This document shows positions 55,394-63,938 of a stretch of 64,000 nucleotides of DNA, piece after piece. The first letter of the stretch is position 1; the number at the start of each line of letters is the position of its first letter. A program made the translations under genes and the position numbers. Under the pieces are notes generated by a model, which saw only the letters and a program-made list of their open reading frames with translations, had not been told where the DNA came from and ran no database searches. Source of the stretch: Puniceibacterium confluentis. Its GTDB lineage: Bacteria > Pseudomonadota > Alphaproteobacteria > Rhodobacterales > Rhodobacteraceae. The stretch covers positions 62,001 through 126,000 of the forward strand of contig NZ_VOJI01000001.1 of assembly GCF_007923445.1 (NCBI RefSeq), given 5' to 3'.

Positions 55394-55407
55394 TGGCATG
55401 GGTGCCA
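55394..55407. repeat. Inverted repeat in the hydroxylase operon promoter region
   Basis: TGGCA (55394-55398) and TGCCA (55403-55407) flank TGGG, about 65 bp upstream of the first gene, beside a GAATC-N8-GATTC repeat. It may be a regulator site, possibly for the neighbouring TetR protein. Confidence 0.3.
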
Positions 55408-55508
55408 TAAATTGAATCTGAACTTTGATTCTGTTTCTGCCGTTTGCGTGCGGCTGTCAACCAGCTACCCAATGGGAATTAGAAGCGCTCTCTCCGAGGT
55501 CAAGCGAC

Positions 55509-56171
55509 TCAAGCGGATTCGGGCAACCCAAGATAGGCGGCGGCGGCCAGCACCACTTCATCGGCAAAACGGCTGTCACCCACGCCTGAAAGTTGCGAAG
55601 GATAGCCAAAGGCACCAGCCCGCGCTTTGAGCATCGCCATCATGAGGTCCAGCACCAGACGGATGGCGACATCCGGATCCGGGTGGGTAATTTCGGCACG
55701 CCTGTCCGACAGCAGTCGGTACAGACCATCAAAGGATTCACGCTTTGACGCAATCAGGCGTTCGCAGATGCGGCTGTCCTGACGCACTTCCGGCATGTCG
55801 AGCACCTTCAGGCTGGGCCGGGAACGTCCCACCTCAAGCAAAAACTCCAGGTATCCGTGCAGGATCGCGCGAATGGGGGCGCCCTGCCAACGTTCAGGTT
55901 CGACAATTTGGCGCATGGTGTCGCGCAACTCGGCGTTCAGCCGTTCCAGAATGGCGTGAAGCAATGCCGTCTTGTCCCGAAAGTGGTGATAGACCGATCC
56001 AACCGAACAGCCCGACAAAGCGGCAATTTCGGCCACGGAAGTCGCGTCCATCCCCCGTTCGGCGAACAAGGATTCGGCGGCGTCGAGCAGGGCCATCTGC
56101 GTCTTCTGGCTGCGACTCTGCTGACCGGCGCGCACCCACTTTGCGTCTGATATCCAATGGCTCTTGGTCAA
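55509..56171 (-). CDS. TetR-family transcriptional regulator
   Basis: The 220-residue protein has a TetR helix-turn-helix at about residues 44-64 (TSVAEIAALSGCSVGSVYHHF) and a helical ligand-binding C-terminal domain. It lies 179 bp upstream of the hydroxylase operon on the same strand and may control it. The start is unclear: TTG 56171 is the longest option and GTG 56135 is another; neither has a good ribosome-binding site. Confidence 0.85.
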   Translation of the reverse strand: MTKSHWISDAKWVRAGQQSRSQKTQMALLDAAESLFAERGMDATSVAEIAALSGCSVGSVYHHFRDKTALLHAILERLNAELRDTMRQIVEPERWQGAPIRAILHGYLEFLLEVGRSRPSLKVLDMPEVRQDSRICERLIASKRESFDGLYRLLSDRRAEITHPDPDVAIRLVLDLMMAMLKARAGAFGYPSQLSGVGDSRFADEVVLAAAAYLGLPESA

Positions 56172-56335
56172 GGTCTTGATGTCCGATGGCCGCGCGCATC
56201 GCGCTTTGTCTGCCTACCGCGTAATATGCCAAAGTCAACCGCGTGGCTTGCCGAGCGCAACGCCCAACCGGGTGAGTTCCATGCGCTCGCGCGATTTCGG
56301 AACCAGAAACAGGTTCGGCTACCGCATCAAAGGCA

Positions 56336-56962
56336 CTATTTCCTGGGAACATCCGCGTTGCGCCCAGCGAGCATGACCGAGACCGTGTAGGCGGCCCTGG
56401 GGCTCAGGCCCGCCATGATCGCTGCAGCCGCATCCGGCCGCATGCGTCCCAGAAAGCCGGCGGCAAATTCGGGATCCATCTCTTCGAAAAGGGCAGCGGC
56501 CTGCTTCGGCTTCATCGTCGCATAGACCTCGGTGAGCCGGGTCAAGTCGTCCTCGGCGGCGGTTTCCGCGACGGCCAGCGTGCTGCGCAGCTTCTGTTCG
56601 GCATCAACCAATGCCGTCATCTTGCGGTCGATCTCGGTCTCGGCCAGCGACAGAGCCTGCATTCGCGAGCGAATGTCACTCTCCCGCTTGACCACACGTG
56701 CTTCACGTTGATCAATTGCCGCGAGGATCGGCGCAATGTCCGCTTCGGACGCGCAGGTTTCCGGCGCATCGATGCTGTCCGCCAGGCGGGCTTCGGTCGG
56801 AGCAGAGCCCTTGGCGAAGGCCTGGCCTGCGTCTCCGCCCAGTCTCACCAGTGCCGAGGCCACCAGCAATCCGCCAATCACAGCCAAAGATCCCTTTGCG
56901 CGCCTTTTGCGCGGTTTTCGCGGCCTTCCCGACGCGGCAACCACTTGTTTCACGCGGCTCAT
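56336..56962 (-). CDS. motE: Flagellar motor protein MotE-like (MgtE N-terminal domain)
   Basis: The 208-residue protein has a basic cytoplasmic start (RPRKPRKRRAKGSLA), one membrane helix (IGGLLVASALVRLG), a periplasmic coiled coil (REARVVKRESDIRSRMQALS) and a C-terminal MgtE intracellular-N-type repeat domain (YATMKPKQAAALFEEMDPEF; LGRMRPDAAAAIMAGLSP). This layout fits MotE, which in rhizobia helps stabilise the periplasmic motility protein MotC. It overlaps the small gene upstream by ATGA and belongs to the fliL group. Confidence 0.82.
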   Translation of the reverse strand: MSRVKQVVAASGRPRKPRKRRAKGSLAVIGGLLVASALVRLGGDAGQAFAKGSAPTEARLADSIDAPETCASEADIAPILAAIDQREARVVKRESDIRSRMQALSLAETEIDRKMTALVDAEQKLRSTLAVAETAAEDDLTRLTEVYATMKPKQAAALFEEMDPEFAAGFLGRMRPDAAAAIMAGLSPRAAYTVSVMLAGRNADVPRK

Positions 56963-57339
56963 CGAGTCGCCCCTGACTGCATGCGACGGGAAAACACAGG
57001 TTCCTGGGCGGGTTGCGTCTGCGATTGCGTGGACGGTTCAGCGGCCGCACCATTCGGCGGCAGATCGTGCATCGAGGCCACCATGAGTTCGAGACGCTTG
57101 GCAACGTCTTCAGCCCGCTCCGTCAACTCGTTGAGCGTCGAAGTCGAAGATCCGGCGGTTTTCTGTGCTGTCACCAGGGCCCGCGACAGATCATCCACCT
57201 GAGCGGAGAGAACCGCAACCGCACCGCCAACGCCGGATTCGAGATCATTGAAGCGCGTCAGTCGTCGCGCCAGAATAAAGCAGTAGAATCCGGCTCCCAA
57301 TGCGCCGGCAACCAGTAGAATATCTGCAACAAACTCCAA
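56959..57339 (-). CDS. Small membrane/coiled-coil protein between fliL and motE
   Basis: I do not recognise a named family. The 126-residue protein has one N-terminal membrane helix (FVADILLVAGALGAGFYCFIL), a basic ARRLTRFND stop-transfer, then a coiled coil (LSAQVDDLSRALVTAQ; LNELTERAEDVAKRLELM) and a Pro/Ala-rich tail. It follows fliL by 12 bp and overlaps motE by ATGA, so it is almost surely part of the flagellar basal body or stator support set. Confidence 0.75.
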   Translation of the reverse strand: MEFVADILLVAGALGAGFYCFILARRLTRFNDLESGVGGAVAVLSAQVDDLSRALVTAQKTAGSSTSTLNELTERAEDVAKRLELMVASMHDLPPNGAAAEPSTQSQTQPAQEPVFSRRMQSGATR

Positions 57340-57351
57340 GCATATCTCCTT

Positions 57352-57858
57352 TCAGTTCAGGACGAACTCCATGACCAGCAGATCACGGACACGTTCCTGC
57401 CCTGCGACAAGCTGGACGCGACGCAGCATTTGTGCCCGCAGCTTGACCAGTGAAGAGAGTTCCTCAATGTCGCGCGGTTCCAGGGCGCGCAGATAACTGT
57501 TGAGAACGTCAACCATGCGCGGCAGGATCGCCTCCACGTCCGCCACCTTGTCGCGAGGCACCTCCAGATCCGCACGAAATATCAGATGCCGACTCTCTGA
57601 ACCGGGGCCCAGCGACACCACCAGTTGTGGCAGCGAAACAAAGGCTATGTCCGGCAGCAGTTTGGCGGGGACATCCTCGCCACCCTCCACCTGCCTGTCG
57701 GCTTCCTCGGCGTGTTTATCCGTGCCGAACAGGAGCCCGGTGGAGACAGCAAAAAACCCGCCGCCCCCACCGACCAGCGCAAGAAGCAGACCGATGATCA
57801 TGGGCATTCTCGACGATTTCTTTTCCGGTTCGACATCCGGCGCGGCGGCATCGGTCAT
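57352..57858 (-). CDS. fliL: Flagellar basal body-associated protein FliL
   Basis: FliL is a single-pass membrane protein that surrounds or supports the stator. The 168-residue protein has a short cytoplasmic start (EPEKKSSRM), a Gly-rich membrane helix (PMIIGLLLALVGGGGGFFAV) and a periplasmic domain with LVVSLGPGSESRHLIFRADLE and a C-terminal VRDLLVMEFVLN. It is divergent from fliF and leads the fliL-small gene-motE group. Confidence 0.93.
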   Translation of the reverse strand: MTDAAAPDVEPEKKSSRMPMIIGLLLALVGGGGGFFAVSTGLLFGTDKHAEEADRQVEGGEDVPAKLLPDIAFVSLPQLVVSLGPGSESRHLIFRADLEVPRDKVADVEAILPRMVDVLNSYLRALEPRDIEELSSLVKLRAQMLRRVQLVAGQERVRDLLVMEFVLN

Positions 57859-57900
57859 TTTCTTCCCTCACTCGTCGAAGCTTTTTTATACCCGAAGGAA

Positions 57901-57915
57901 CTAACGGATTATTAA
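57901..57915. promoter_or_regulatory. CtrA-like box between fliL and fliF
   Basis: CTAA-N7-TTAA (57901-57904, 57912-57915) has one mismatch to TTAA-N7-TTAA. It lies 42 bp upstream of fliL and 61 bp upstream of fliF, so it could serve both divergent promoters. Confidence 0.45.
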
Positions 57916-57976
57916 GGCCGCTGCGCCAAAGATGTCGCTGAAACAGAAGTAGAACACATCTGATCGGAGGTAGCTG

Positions 57977-59608
57977 TTGAAACAGATCCTGACTGTCTGG
58001 AACGCCCTGGGCGCGCGACGTCGGATCATGGTCCTGGGCGCCAGCCTTGCCATGTTCGCGGCGGTTCTGGCAATGTCCCGCATCGTTGCAACCCCCAGAA
58101 TGGCGCTGTTGTACTCCGGGCTCGAATCGGGTGCGGCCGGGGACGTGGTGAGTGCGCTGGAACAGCGGGCCGTCCCCTACGACATCCGCGGCGGGTCGAT
58201 ATTTGTACCGTCGCCTGACCGCGACGCGCTGCGGATGACGTTGGCAAGCGAAGGATTGCCTGCAAACAGCAACCAGGGCTACGAACTTCTGGACAGCCTC
58301 TCCGGCTTCGGCACCACGTCACAAATGTTCGATGCCGCCTACTGGCGTGCCAAGGAGGGCGAGCTCGCCCGCACCATCGTTGCGAACCCGCAAATCACTC
58401 AGGCCAGGGTTCATATCGCCAATAGTTCGGCCAATCCGTTCCAGCGAAACGTTACCCCGTCGGCGTCGATTTCCGTCAGCACCTCAGGCAATAGCCTGAC
58501 GGCATCGCAGGCGCGGGCGTTGAAGTATCTTGTGGCCTCTGCGGTGCCCGGGTTGGAGGCCGAAAACGTCGCGGTCATCGACGGAGAGAACGGACTGATT
58601 GGATCAGAGGACGGCGTGCCGCCCAGCGGCGGCACCGACAAGGCAGCTCAACTCCGAGACCGCGTCCAAAGGTTGATCGATGCACGTGTGGGCCACGGAA
58701 ACTCGGTGGTTGAGGTCAGCGTGGATACCGATACCCAGAGCGAATCGATAGTCGAGCGCAGCCTTGATCCGCAGACCCGGGTGGTCATCAGTTCCGATAC
58801 CGAAGAGCGGTCGAGCCAATCCCAGGACAGTGGCGGTGCGGATGTGACTGTGGCATCGAACTTGCCGACGGGCGGGGATGAGGGGGGCGACAGTGCGTCC
58901 AGCCAGAACAGTGAGACGCGCGAACGCATCAATTATGAGGTTTCCGAAACGACCCGCGAGATCACCCGATCGGCAGGCGCGGTCAAACGCCTGACGGTTG
59001 CGGTACTGGTCAACGGCACCTTCTCGCCGGATGGACAGGGCAACCTGAATTTTGTGCCGCTGCCGGACAGCGAACTGACCGCTCTGAAGGATCTTGTCGC
59101 GTCTGCGGTCGGTCTGGACGAGGCGCGCGGTGATGCCATCACAATCCGTTCGCTGCCATTCGAGCGCCCCCAGGGACTGGGGACCGAAGCGGTCGCTCCG
59201 GGTTGGCTGCAAGCGAACCTCGACCCGATCTCCCTGATTCAAATAGGCGTACTCGCCGTCGTGGCGCTGGTCCTGGGGTTGTTCGTTGTCCGTCCGATCC
59301 TGATGGGTGGGGGAGAAGTCATGGCACAGGCCTTGTCCGACGACCGGCCGCTCGCGCTGGGCAATGCGGCACATGAACCCGACAGGAGTGGAGCAGACGC
59401 TCTGATCGGAGAGATCGACCCAGTCGACGGGATTTCAACCCTTCCCGCCATTGCCCCTGCACGAGAATTTTCCAACAAGGAGAAACCGGCGTTTGGCGAG
59501 GTTTCGGACGATCCTGTTCGACGGTTGCGCGGTCTGATCGATCAGAGGCGTGACGAGACGGTCGAAATCCTGCGCAACTGGCTTGATGAACCGGAAGAGG
59601 TCGGCTGA
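57977..59608 (+). CDS. fliF: Flagellar MS-ring protein FliF
   Basis: FliF forms the MS ring in the inner membrane. The 543-residue protein has an N-terminal membrane helix (IMVLGASLAMFAAVLAM), the ring-building domains (ALLYSGLESGAAGDVV; LARTIVANPQITQARVHIA), a second helix near residues 417-437 (LIQIGVLAVVALVLGLFVV) and a cytoplasmic tail for the rotor. The start is TTG 57977, supported by a strong CGGAGG site six bases upstream. It overlaps fliH by one base. Confidence 0.94.
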   Translation: MKQILTVWNALGARRRIMVLGASLAMFAAVLAMSRIVATPRMALLYSGLESGAAGDVVSALEQRAVPYDIRGGSIFVPSPDRDALRMTLASEGLPANSNQGYELLDSLSGFGTTSQMFDAAYWRAKEGELARTIVANPQITQARVHIANSSANPFQRNVTPSASISVSTSGNSLTASQARALKYLVASAVPGLEAENVAVIDGENGLIGSEDGVPPSGGTDKAAQLRDRVQRLIDARVGHGNSVVEVSVDTDTQSESIVERSLDPQTRVVISSDTEERSSQSQDSGGADVTVASNLPTGGDEGGDSASSQNSETRERINYEVSETTREITRSAGAVKRLTVAVLVNGTFSPDGQGNLNFVPLPDSELTALKDLVASAVGLDEARGDAITIRSLPFERPQGLGTEAVAPGWLQANLDPISLIQIGVLAVVALVLGLFVVRPILMGGGEVMAQALSDDRPLALGNAAHEPDRSGADALIGEIDPVDGISTLPAIAPAREFSNKEKPAFGEVSDDPVRRLRGLIDQRRDETVEILRNWLDEPEEVG

Positions 59609-60207
59609 TGCGCATACAGGAACTTCTTGAGGATTTTGACGTGGCCGCGCAACTGCCAGCCTCCTGCGCAGGTATGAGTGAGGAGGCGCTTGAAGGTCTG
59701 AAACTCGCGGCATTCGAGGACGGTTACCGGGCCGGCTGGGATGACGCGATCAAGGCGCAGTCGGATGACCAGACACGCATTTCCAGTGATTTTGCGCAGA
59801 ACTTGCAGGACATGTCATTCACGTATCATGAAGCCTACTCTCAGGTCTTGAGCGCGATGAACCCCTTGCTGGAAGACATCGTCCGCAGCGTACTGCCACG
59901 GATTGCCCATGAGGCTCTGGGCCTGCACATCCTCGAGCAACTGAAGGCTCAGAGCCGCGCCATTGGCGCGCTGGGTGTCGAGATAGTGGTCGCGCCGGAG
60001 AACATTGAAGCAGTTTCAGGTCTGCTTGACCAGGAATTCGGCTTTCCGCTCAGTGTGACGGAAGATGACACCATGTCCGGGGGGCAAGCGGATATCCGGT
60101 TTGGGAAAACTGAACAGCAAATAGACCTCACCTCGATCCTGTCCGATGTGAGCAGTGCGTTGCAGGGCTTTGTAAACGAGAACCGAAAGAAGGTGGCCAA
60201 TGGATAA
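59608..60207 (+). CDS. fliH: FliH-like flagellar assembly protein
   Basis: FliH regulates the export ATPase FliI. The 199-residue protein is acidic and helical (AAFEDGYRAGWDDAIKAQ, the FliH-type G-x-x-x-G zone), with LSAMNPLLEDIVRSVLPRIAHEALG in the middle and a weakly conserved C-terminal domain. Family assignment rests on size, the glycine-spaced helix and its place between fliF and fliN. It overlaps fliN by eight bases. Confidence 0.78.
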   Translation: MRIQELLEDFDVAAQLPASCAGMSEEALEGLKLAAFEDGYRAGWDDAIKAQSDDQTRISSDFAQNLQDMSFTYHEAYSQVLSAMNPLLEDIVRSVLPRIAHEALGLHILEQLKAQSRAIGALGVEIVVAPENIEAVSGLLDQEFGFPLSVTEDDTMSGGQADIRFGKTEQQIDLTSILSDVSSALQGFVNENRKKVANG

Positions 60208-60493
60208 TGCAACTCAGGAGACATCCATAAGGGCGGACGGAGCGATGCCTTTTACTTCGGTCCCGATCGAGATCACGGTCTCGGTCGGCCGCGCGCGGCC
60301 GCTGGTCCGCGACCTTCTCAAACTCGATGAAGGTTCGGTACTGACGCTTGACCGGAAGATTGATGACCCGGTCGAGCTTTTCGTCGGAGACCAGCTGATT
60401 GGCATCGGCGCGTTGGAAGTGGTGGAAGGAAAAGGGCAAACCACGCTGGCGGTGCGGCTGACCAAAGTGACTGACTTTCAGGCGCCATCCTGA
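60200..60493 (+). CDS. fliN: Flagellar switch protein FliN
   Basis: FliN is the most abundant C-ring component and helps set rotation direction and export. The 97-residue protein is a single SpoA-type domain: VPIEITVSVGRARPLVRDLL, GSVLTLDRKIDDPVELFVGD and GIGALEVVEGK match the conserved blocks, including the VELFVGD turn. No fliM or fliG is seen in the window. It lies 2 bp before fliP. Confidence 0.93.
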   Translation: MDNATQETSIRADGAMPFTSVPIEITVSVGRARPLVRDLLKLDEGSVLTLDRKIDDPVELFVGDQLIGIGALEVVEGKGQTTLAVRLTKVTDFQAPS

Positions 60494-60495
60494 CC

Positions 60496-61227
60496 TTGTC
60501 CCGCATATTGGCAGCAACTCTGGCGCTGGTGTTGCTTTTTTCGGCGCACCCCGCGTCGGCGCAGCAGTTTTCGCTCGATCTGGGCGAAGGCGGATCCGTC
60601 ACTGCCACCAGCCTGCAACTGATTGCCCTGATCACCCTTCTGAGCCTTGCACCCGGCATTGCCATGATGGTGACGTGCTTTCCTTTCGTCGTCACGGTGC
60701 TCGCTATTCTGCGCCAGGCGATTGGCTTGCAGCAATCTCCGCCCAACATGCTGATTGTCAGCCTTGCCTTGTTCCTCACCTATTTCGTGATGGAGCCGGT
60801 GTTCCAGGCCGCCTATGCCAACGGAATCGCGCCCTTGCTGACGGACCAGATCGACGTCGAAGAGGCTTTTGCACGCGGAATGGAGCCGTTTCGCGTGTTT
60901 ATGGCCGCACGCATCGACCCGAACACCTTTCATGCCATGGCGGAACTGCGGCCGGATGCGCAGTCTGCGGAACTGAGCCCGGACGCAAATCTGTCGATTC
61001 TCGTGCCCAGCTTCATGCTGTCGGAAATTGCCCGGGCGTTTCAGATCGGGTTTCTGATTTTTCTCCCGTTTCTGATCATAGATCTCGTGGTTGCCGCTGT
61101 GCTGATGTCGATGGGCATGATGATGGTGCCGCCGGCGATTGTGTCGCTGCCGTTCAAGCTGGCCTTTTTCGTCATCGCCGACGGTTGGTCGCTGATCGCA
61201 AGCAGTCTTGTGCGCAGCTACTTCTGA
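60496..61227 (+). CDS. fliP: Flagellar export gate protein FliP
   Basis: FliP forms the core of the type III export gate. The 243-residue protein has a cleavable signal (LALVLLFSAHPASA), as is usual for FliP, and family motifs FPFVVTVLAILRQAIGLQQSPPNMLIVSLALFLT, in part, VPSFMLSEIARAFQIGF and VLMSMGMMMVPP. The start appears to be TTG 60496; no in-frame ATG lies near. It is the last rightward flagellar gene of block B and converges on glpR. Confidence 0.95.
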   Translation: MSRILAATLALVLLFSAHPASAQQFSLDLGEGGSVTATSLQLIALITLLSLAPGIAMMVTCFPFVVTVLAILRQAIGLQQSPPNMLIVSLALFLTYFVMEPVFQAAYANGIAPLLTDQIDVEEAFARGMEPFRVFMAARIDPNTFHAMAELRPDAQSAELSPDANLSILVPSFMLSEIARAFQIGFLIFLPFLIIDLVVAAVLMSMGMMMVPPAIVSLPFKLAFFVIADGWSLIASSLVRSYF

Positions 61228-61239
61228 CAGACGAAGGCC

Positions 61240-62004
61240 TCAGGGCGGACACAGGGCAATCTCGGTGCCCCATTCACGACAATGATCAATCAATGCCGCA
61301 GGCGGTGGGGCATCGGTGAAAAAGGTGTCGATTTCCGACATCGACGCGATGCGGGCCGGCGCGTTGCGCTGAAACTTGGAGGTATCGGCGACCAGAAAGG
61401 CGCTGCGCGACTGTTCGAGGATGGCCTGGCTGACCCCGATCTCCTGAAAGTCGAAGTCGAGCAGGTCTCCGTCCGCATCCAGCGCGGAGCAGCCCATCAC
61501 CGCCAGGTCGAGTTTGAACTGCCGGATGATCTGCGTCGTCATGTCGCCCACCAGACCTCCGTCCGAGCGGCGCAGGGATCCGCCGGCAACGACAATCTGG
61601 CACTCGGGATTGGCGACAAGAATATTGGCGACGTTCATGTTGTTGGTCACCACCAGCAGATTCTGGTGCCGCAGCAGTTCGCGTGCGACAGCCTCGGTGC
61701 TGGTTCCGATGTTCAGAAATACCGAGGAATCCGACGGGATGCGCGCCGCACAGGCCCGGGCGATCGCGACCTTGGCCGCTTCGTTCAGTGCGCGGCGGTC
61801 TTCATATTCGATGTTGGAAGTTCCGGAAGGCAGCACCGCGCCGCCATGGACACGTTCAAGCTGGCCCGCGTCTGCCAGATCAGTCAGGTCACGGCGGATG
61901 GTTTGCTGCGTGACACTGAAATAATCGGCAAGGCGTTCGACGGTCACACGGCCTTCCCGGCGTGCGATTTCCAGAATTTCCGGATGACGAAAGGTTTGTG
62001 ACAT
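61240..62004 (-). CDS. glpR: DeoR-family glycerol regulon repressor GlpR
   Basis: The 254-residue protein has an N-terminal DeoR helix-turn-helix (VERLADYFSVTQQTIRRDL, residues 22-40, and LERVHGGAVLPSG) and a C-terminal sugar-phosphate sensor domain (IGTSTEAVARELL; VVAGGSLRRSDGGLVGDM; GCSALDADGDLLDFDFQE). It is divergent from glpD, so glycerol 3-phosphate is the likely inducer. Confidence 0.9.
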   Translation of the reverse strand: MSQTFRHPEILEIARREGRVTVERLADYFSVTQQTIRRDLTDLADAGQLERVHGGAVLPSGTSNIEYEDRRALNEAAKVAIARACAARIPSDSSVFLNIGTSTEAVARELLRHQNLLVVTNNMNVANILVANPECQIVVAGGSLRRSDGGLVGDMTTQIIRQFKLDLAVMGCSALDADGDLLDFDFQEIGVSQAILEQSRSAFLVADTSKFQRNAPARIASMSEIDTFFTDAPPPAALIDHCREWGTEIALCPP

Positions 62005-62310
62005 TCTCCAGATCTCCGTCCCGCGTTTCCCGCCCGGTCGGTGACAGGTTTCGGGAACATCTCAGTAGAAACCATTCATCGGCTTCGATTCGGCGCACTA
62101 TCGCACAAAATCGCACATTTGCGCACATCGTCGTACCAATTTTCGGCAGAATCTGGCGTGTGACTGTCGGATGCGCATCATTTTGCGGAGCAATGTCATT
62201 CAGTTACAGGAATTTTGTGAAACCGAAAGAATTCGAACTTATTTGACTTTCATTCCTGATCAAACGCTGTCATGATTTGTCGCAAGCGAACAGTGCCCGG
62301 GGGGGGGTCC
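62005..62310. promoter_or_regulatory. Divergent glpR-glpD control region
   Basis: Besides the CGCACA repeats, it holds a TTGACT -35-like element at 62243-62248 facing glpD without a good -10, and GAAACCGAAAG (62219-62229), which resembles the GAAA-spaced half sites bound by DeoR-type repressors. A G-rich tract lies just before the glpD ATG. Confidence 0.45.
62094..62127. promoter_or_regulatory. Phased CGCACA direct repeats in the glpR-glpD gap
   Basis: CGCACA occurs at 62102-62107, 62112-62117 and 62122-62127, exactly 10 bp apart, with CGCACT at 62094-62099 as a fourth, 8 bp before. The repeats lie 90-123 bp upstream of glpR, on one face of the helix, as expected of a cooperative regulator site, most simply for GlpR. 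Confidence 0.5.
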
Positions 62311-63915
62311 ATGTCCGACGCAGATGCTCAGACCGAGGCGGTTGACCTTTTCATCATCGGTGGTGGCATCAACGGCTGTGGCATCGCACGGGATGCGGCG
62401 GGACGCGGCCTGTCAGTGGCGCTTGCCGAGATGAATGACCTGGCTTCGGCCACCTCTTCCGCATCCACCAAGCTGTTTCATGGCGGCCTGCGCTATCTGG
62501 AGTACTTCGAATTTCATCTGGTGCGCGAATCCCTGATCGAGCGCGAGACATTGCTGCGCGCAATGCCGCATATCAGTTGGCCGATGCGCTTTGTCCTGCC
62601 GTATCACAAGGACATGCGGTTCGAGACTGAAACCCCGACGTCCAAGCTGCTCAACGCCGTGATGCCATGGATGAAGGGGCGTCGTCCCGCCTGGCTGATC
62701 CGGCTGGGCCTGTTCATGTACGACAATCTGGGCGGGCGCAAAATTCTGCCGGGCACGACCACTGTCGATCTGACATCGGGGGCCGAAGGCGCGCCATTGC
62801 AGGACAAGTTCGTGCAGGCATATGAATATTCGGACTGCTGGGTTCAGGATGCCCGGCTTGTGGTGCTGAACGCCCGCGATGCCGAAGCGCGGGGCGCGCA
62901 GATCATGACCCGCACCAAGGTATTGTCGGCAACGCGCGTCGACCGCCATTGGGAGATCCTGCTCGAGAGCAGCGACACAGGGGCGCAGCGCAGGGTGCAG
63001 GCCAATGTGTTGGTCAACGCCGGCGGGCCCTGGGTGGGTGACATCATCCGCACCAAGGTACACAGCAATTCGAAGGAAGGGGTGCGTCTGGTCAAGGGCA
63101 GCCACATCGTCACGAAAAAGCTCTATGATCACGACAAGTGCTATTTTTTCCAGGGTGAGGACGGGCGGATCATCTTTGCCATCCCATACGAACAGGATTT
63201 CACCCTTATCGGCACCACGGATTCCGAGCACCCGGATCCGGCGGAAAAGCCGGTCTGTTCGGTCGAAGAGCAGGCATATCTGTGCCGTTTCGCATCGAAA
63301 TACTTCAAGATTCCGGTCACGAGCGATGACATTGTCTGGACCTATTCCGGGGTCCGTCCGCTGTATGACGACGGCGCCAGCAGCGCAACGGCGGCGACGC
63401 GCGATTATACGCTGAAGGTGGATGACACCGGCGGCGCGCCCGTCCTGAACATCTTTGGCGGCAAGATCACGACGTACCGCCGTCTCGCAGAGGGTGCGCT
63501 CGACCGTCTGAAACCGTATTTCGGCGATCTGCCAGAAAAATGGACCGCCGGCGTCACGCTGCCGGGGGGCGATTTTCCGGTTACGGGTGTGTCGGCTTTG
63601 ATCGAAAGTCTGGAACAGCAATACCGGTTCCTGACCAGACCCTGGGCGCAGCGGCTGGTCCGCGCCTATGGCACCGAAGCCTTTGACATCCTTGGAGCGG
63701 CAAAGACGGAGAATGATCTGGGCCGGAGTTTCGGTGGGACATTGACAGAATCCGAAGTCCGCTGGCTGATGGTCAGGGAATATGCCCGCACCGCCGAGGA
63801 TGTGGTCTGGCGCCGCTCCAAGCTGGGGCTGCGGATGACGGACGTTGAGATTGCGACGCTTGATCGCTTCATGAAGGACACCCGGACTGACAGAACGGCA
63901 CACGCCGCGCAGTAA
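62311..63915 (+). CDS. glpD: Aerobic glycerol-3-phosphate dehydrogenase
   Basis: GlpD is the membrane-associated FAD enzyme that oxidises glycerol 3-phosphate to dihydroxyacetone phosphate and passes electrons to quinone. The 534-residue protein has the FAD-binding LFIIGGGINGCGIARDAAG (from residue 13), the conserved SSASTKLFHGGLRYLE, VNAGGPWVGDI and FGGKITTYR. The open frame begins 13 codons earlier; ATG 62311 (MSDADAQ) gives the usual N-terminus. glpS follows at 23 bp. Confidence 0.95.
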   Translation: MSDADAQTEAVDLFIIGGGINGCGIARDAAGRGLSVALAEMNDLASATSSASTKLFHGGLRYLEYFEFHLVRESLIERETLLRAMPHISWPMRFVLPYHKDMRFETETPTSKLLNAVMPWMKGRRPAWLIRLGLFMYDNLGGRKILPGTTTVDLTSGAEGAPLQDKFVQAYEYSDCWVQDARLVVLNARDAEARGAQIMTRTKVLSATRVDRHWEILLESSDTGAQRRVQANVLVNAGGPWVGDIIRTKVHSNSKEGVRLVKGSHIVTKKLYDHDKCYFFQGEDGRIIFAIPYEQDFTLIGTTDSEHPDPAEKPVCSVEEQAYLCRFASKYFKIPVTSDDIVWTYSGVRPLYDDGASSATAATRDYTLKVDDTGGAPVLNIFGGKITTYRRLAEGALDRLKPYFGDLPEKWTAGVTLPGGDFPVTGVSALIESLEQQYRFLTRPWAQRLVRAYGTEAFDILGAAKTENDLGRSFGGTLTESEVRWLMVREYARTAEDVVWRRSKLGLRMTDVEIATLDRFMKDTRTDRTAHAAQ

Positions 63916-63938
63916 CCGGACAAAGGGGGGAGGACGAT

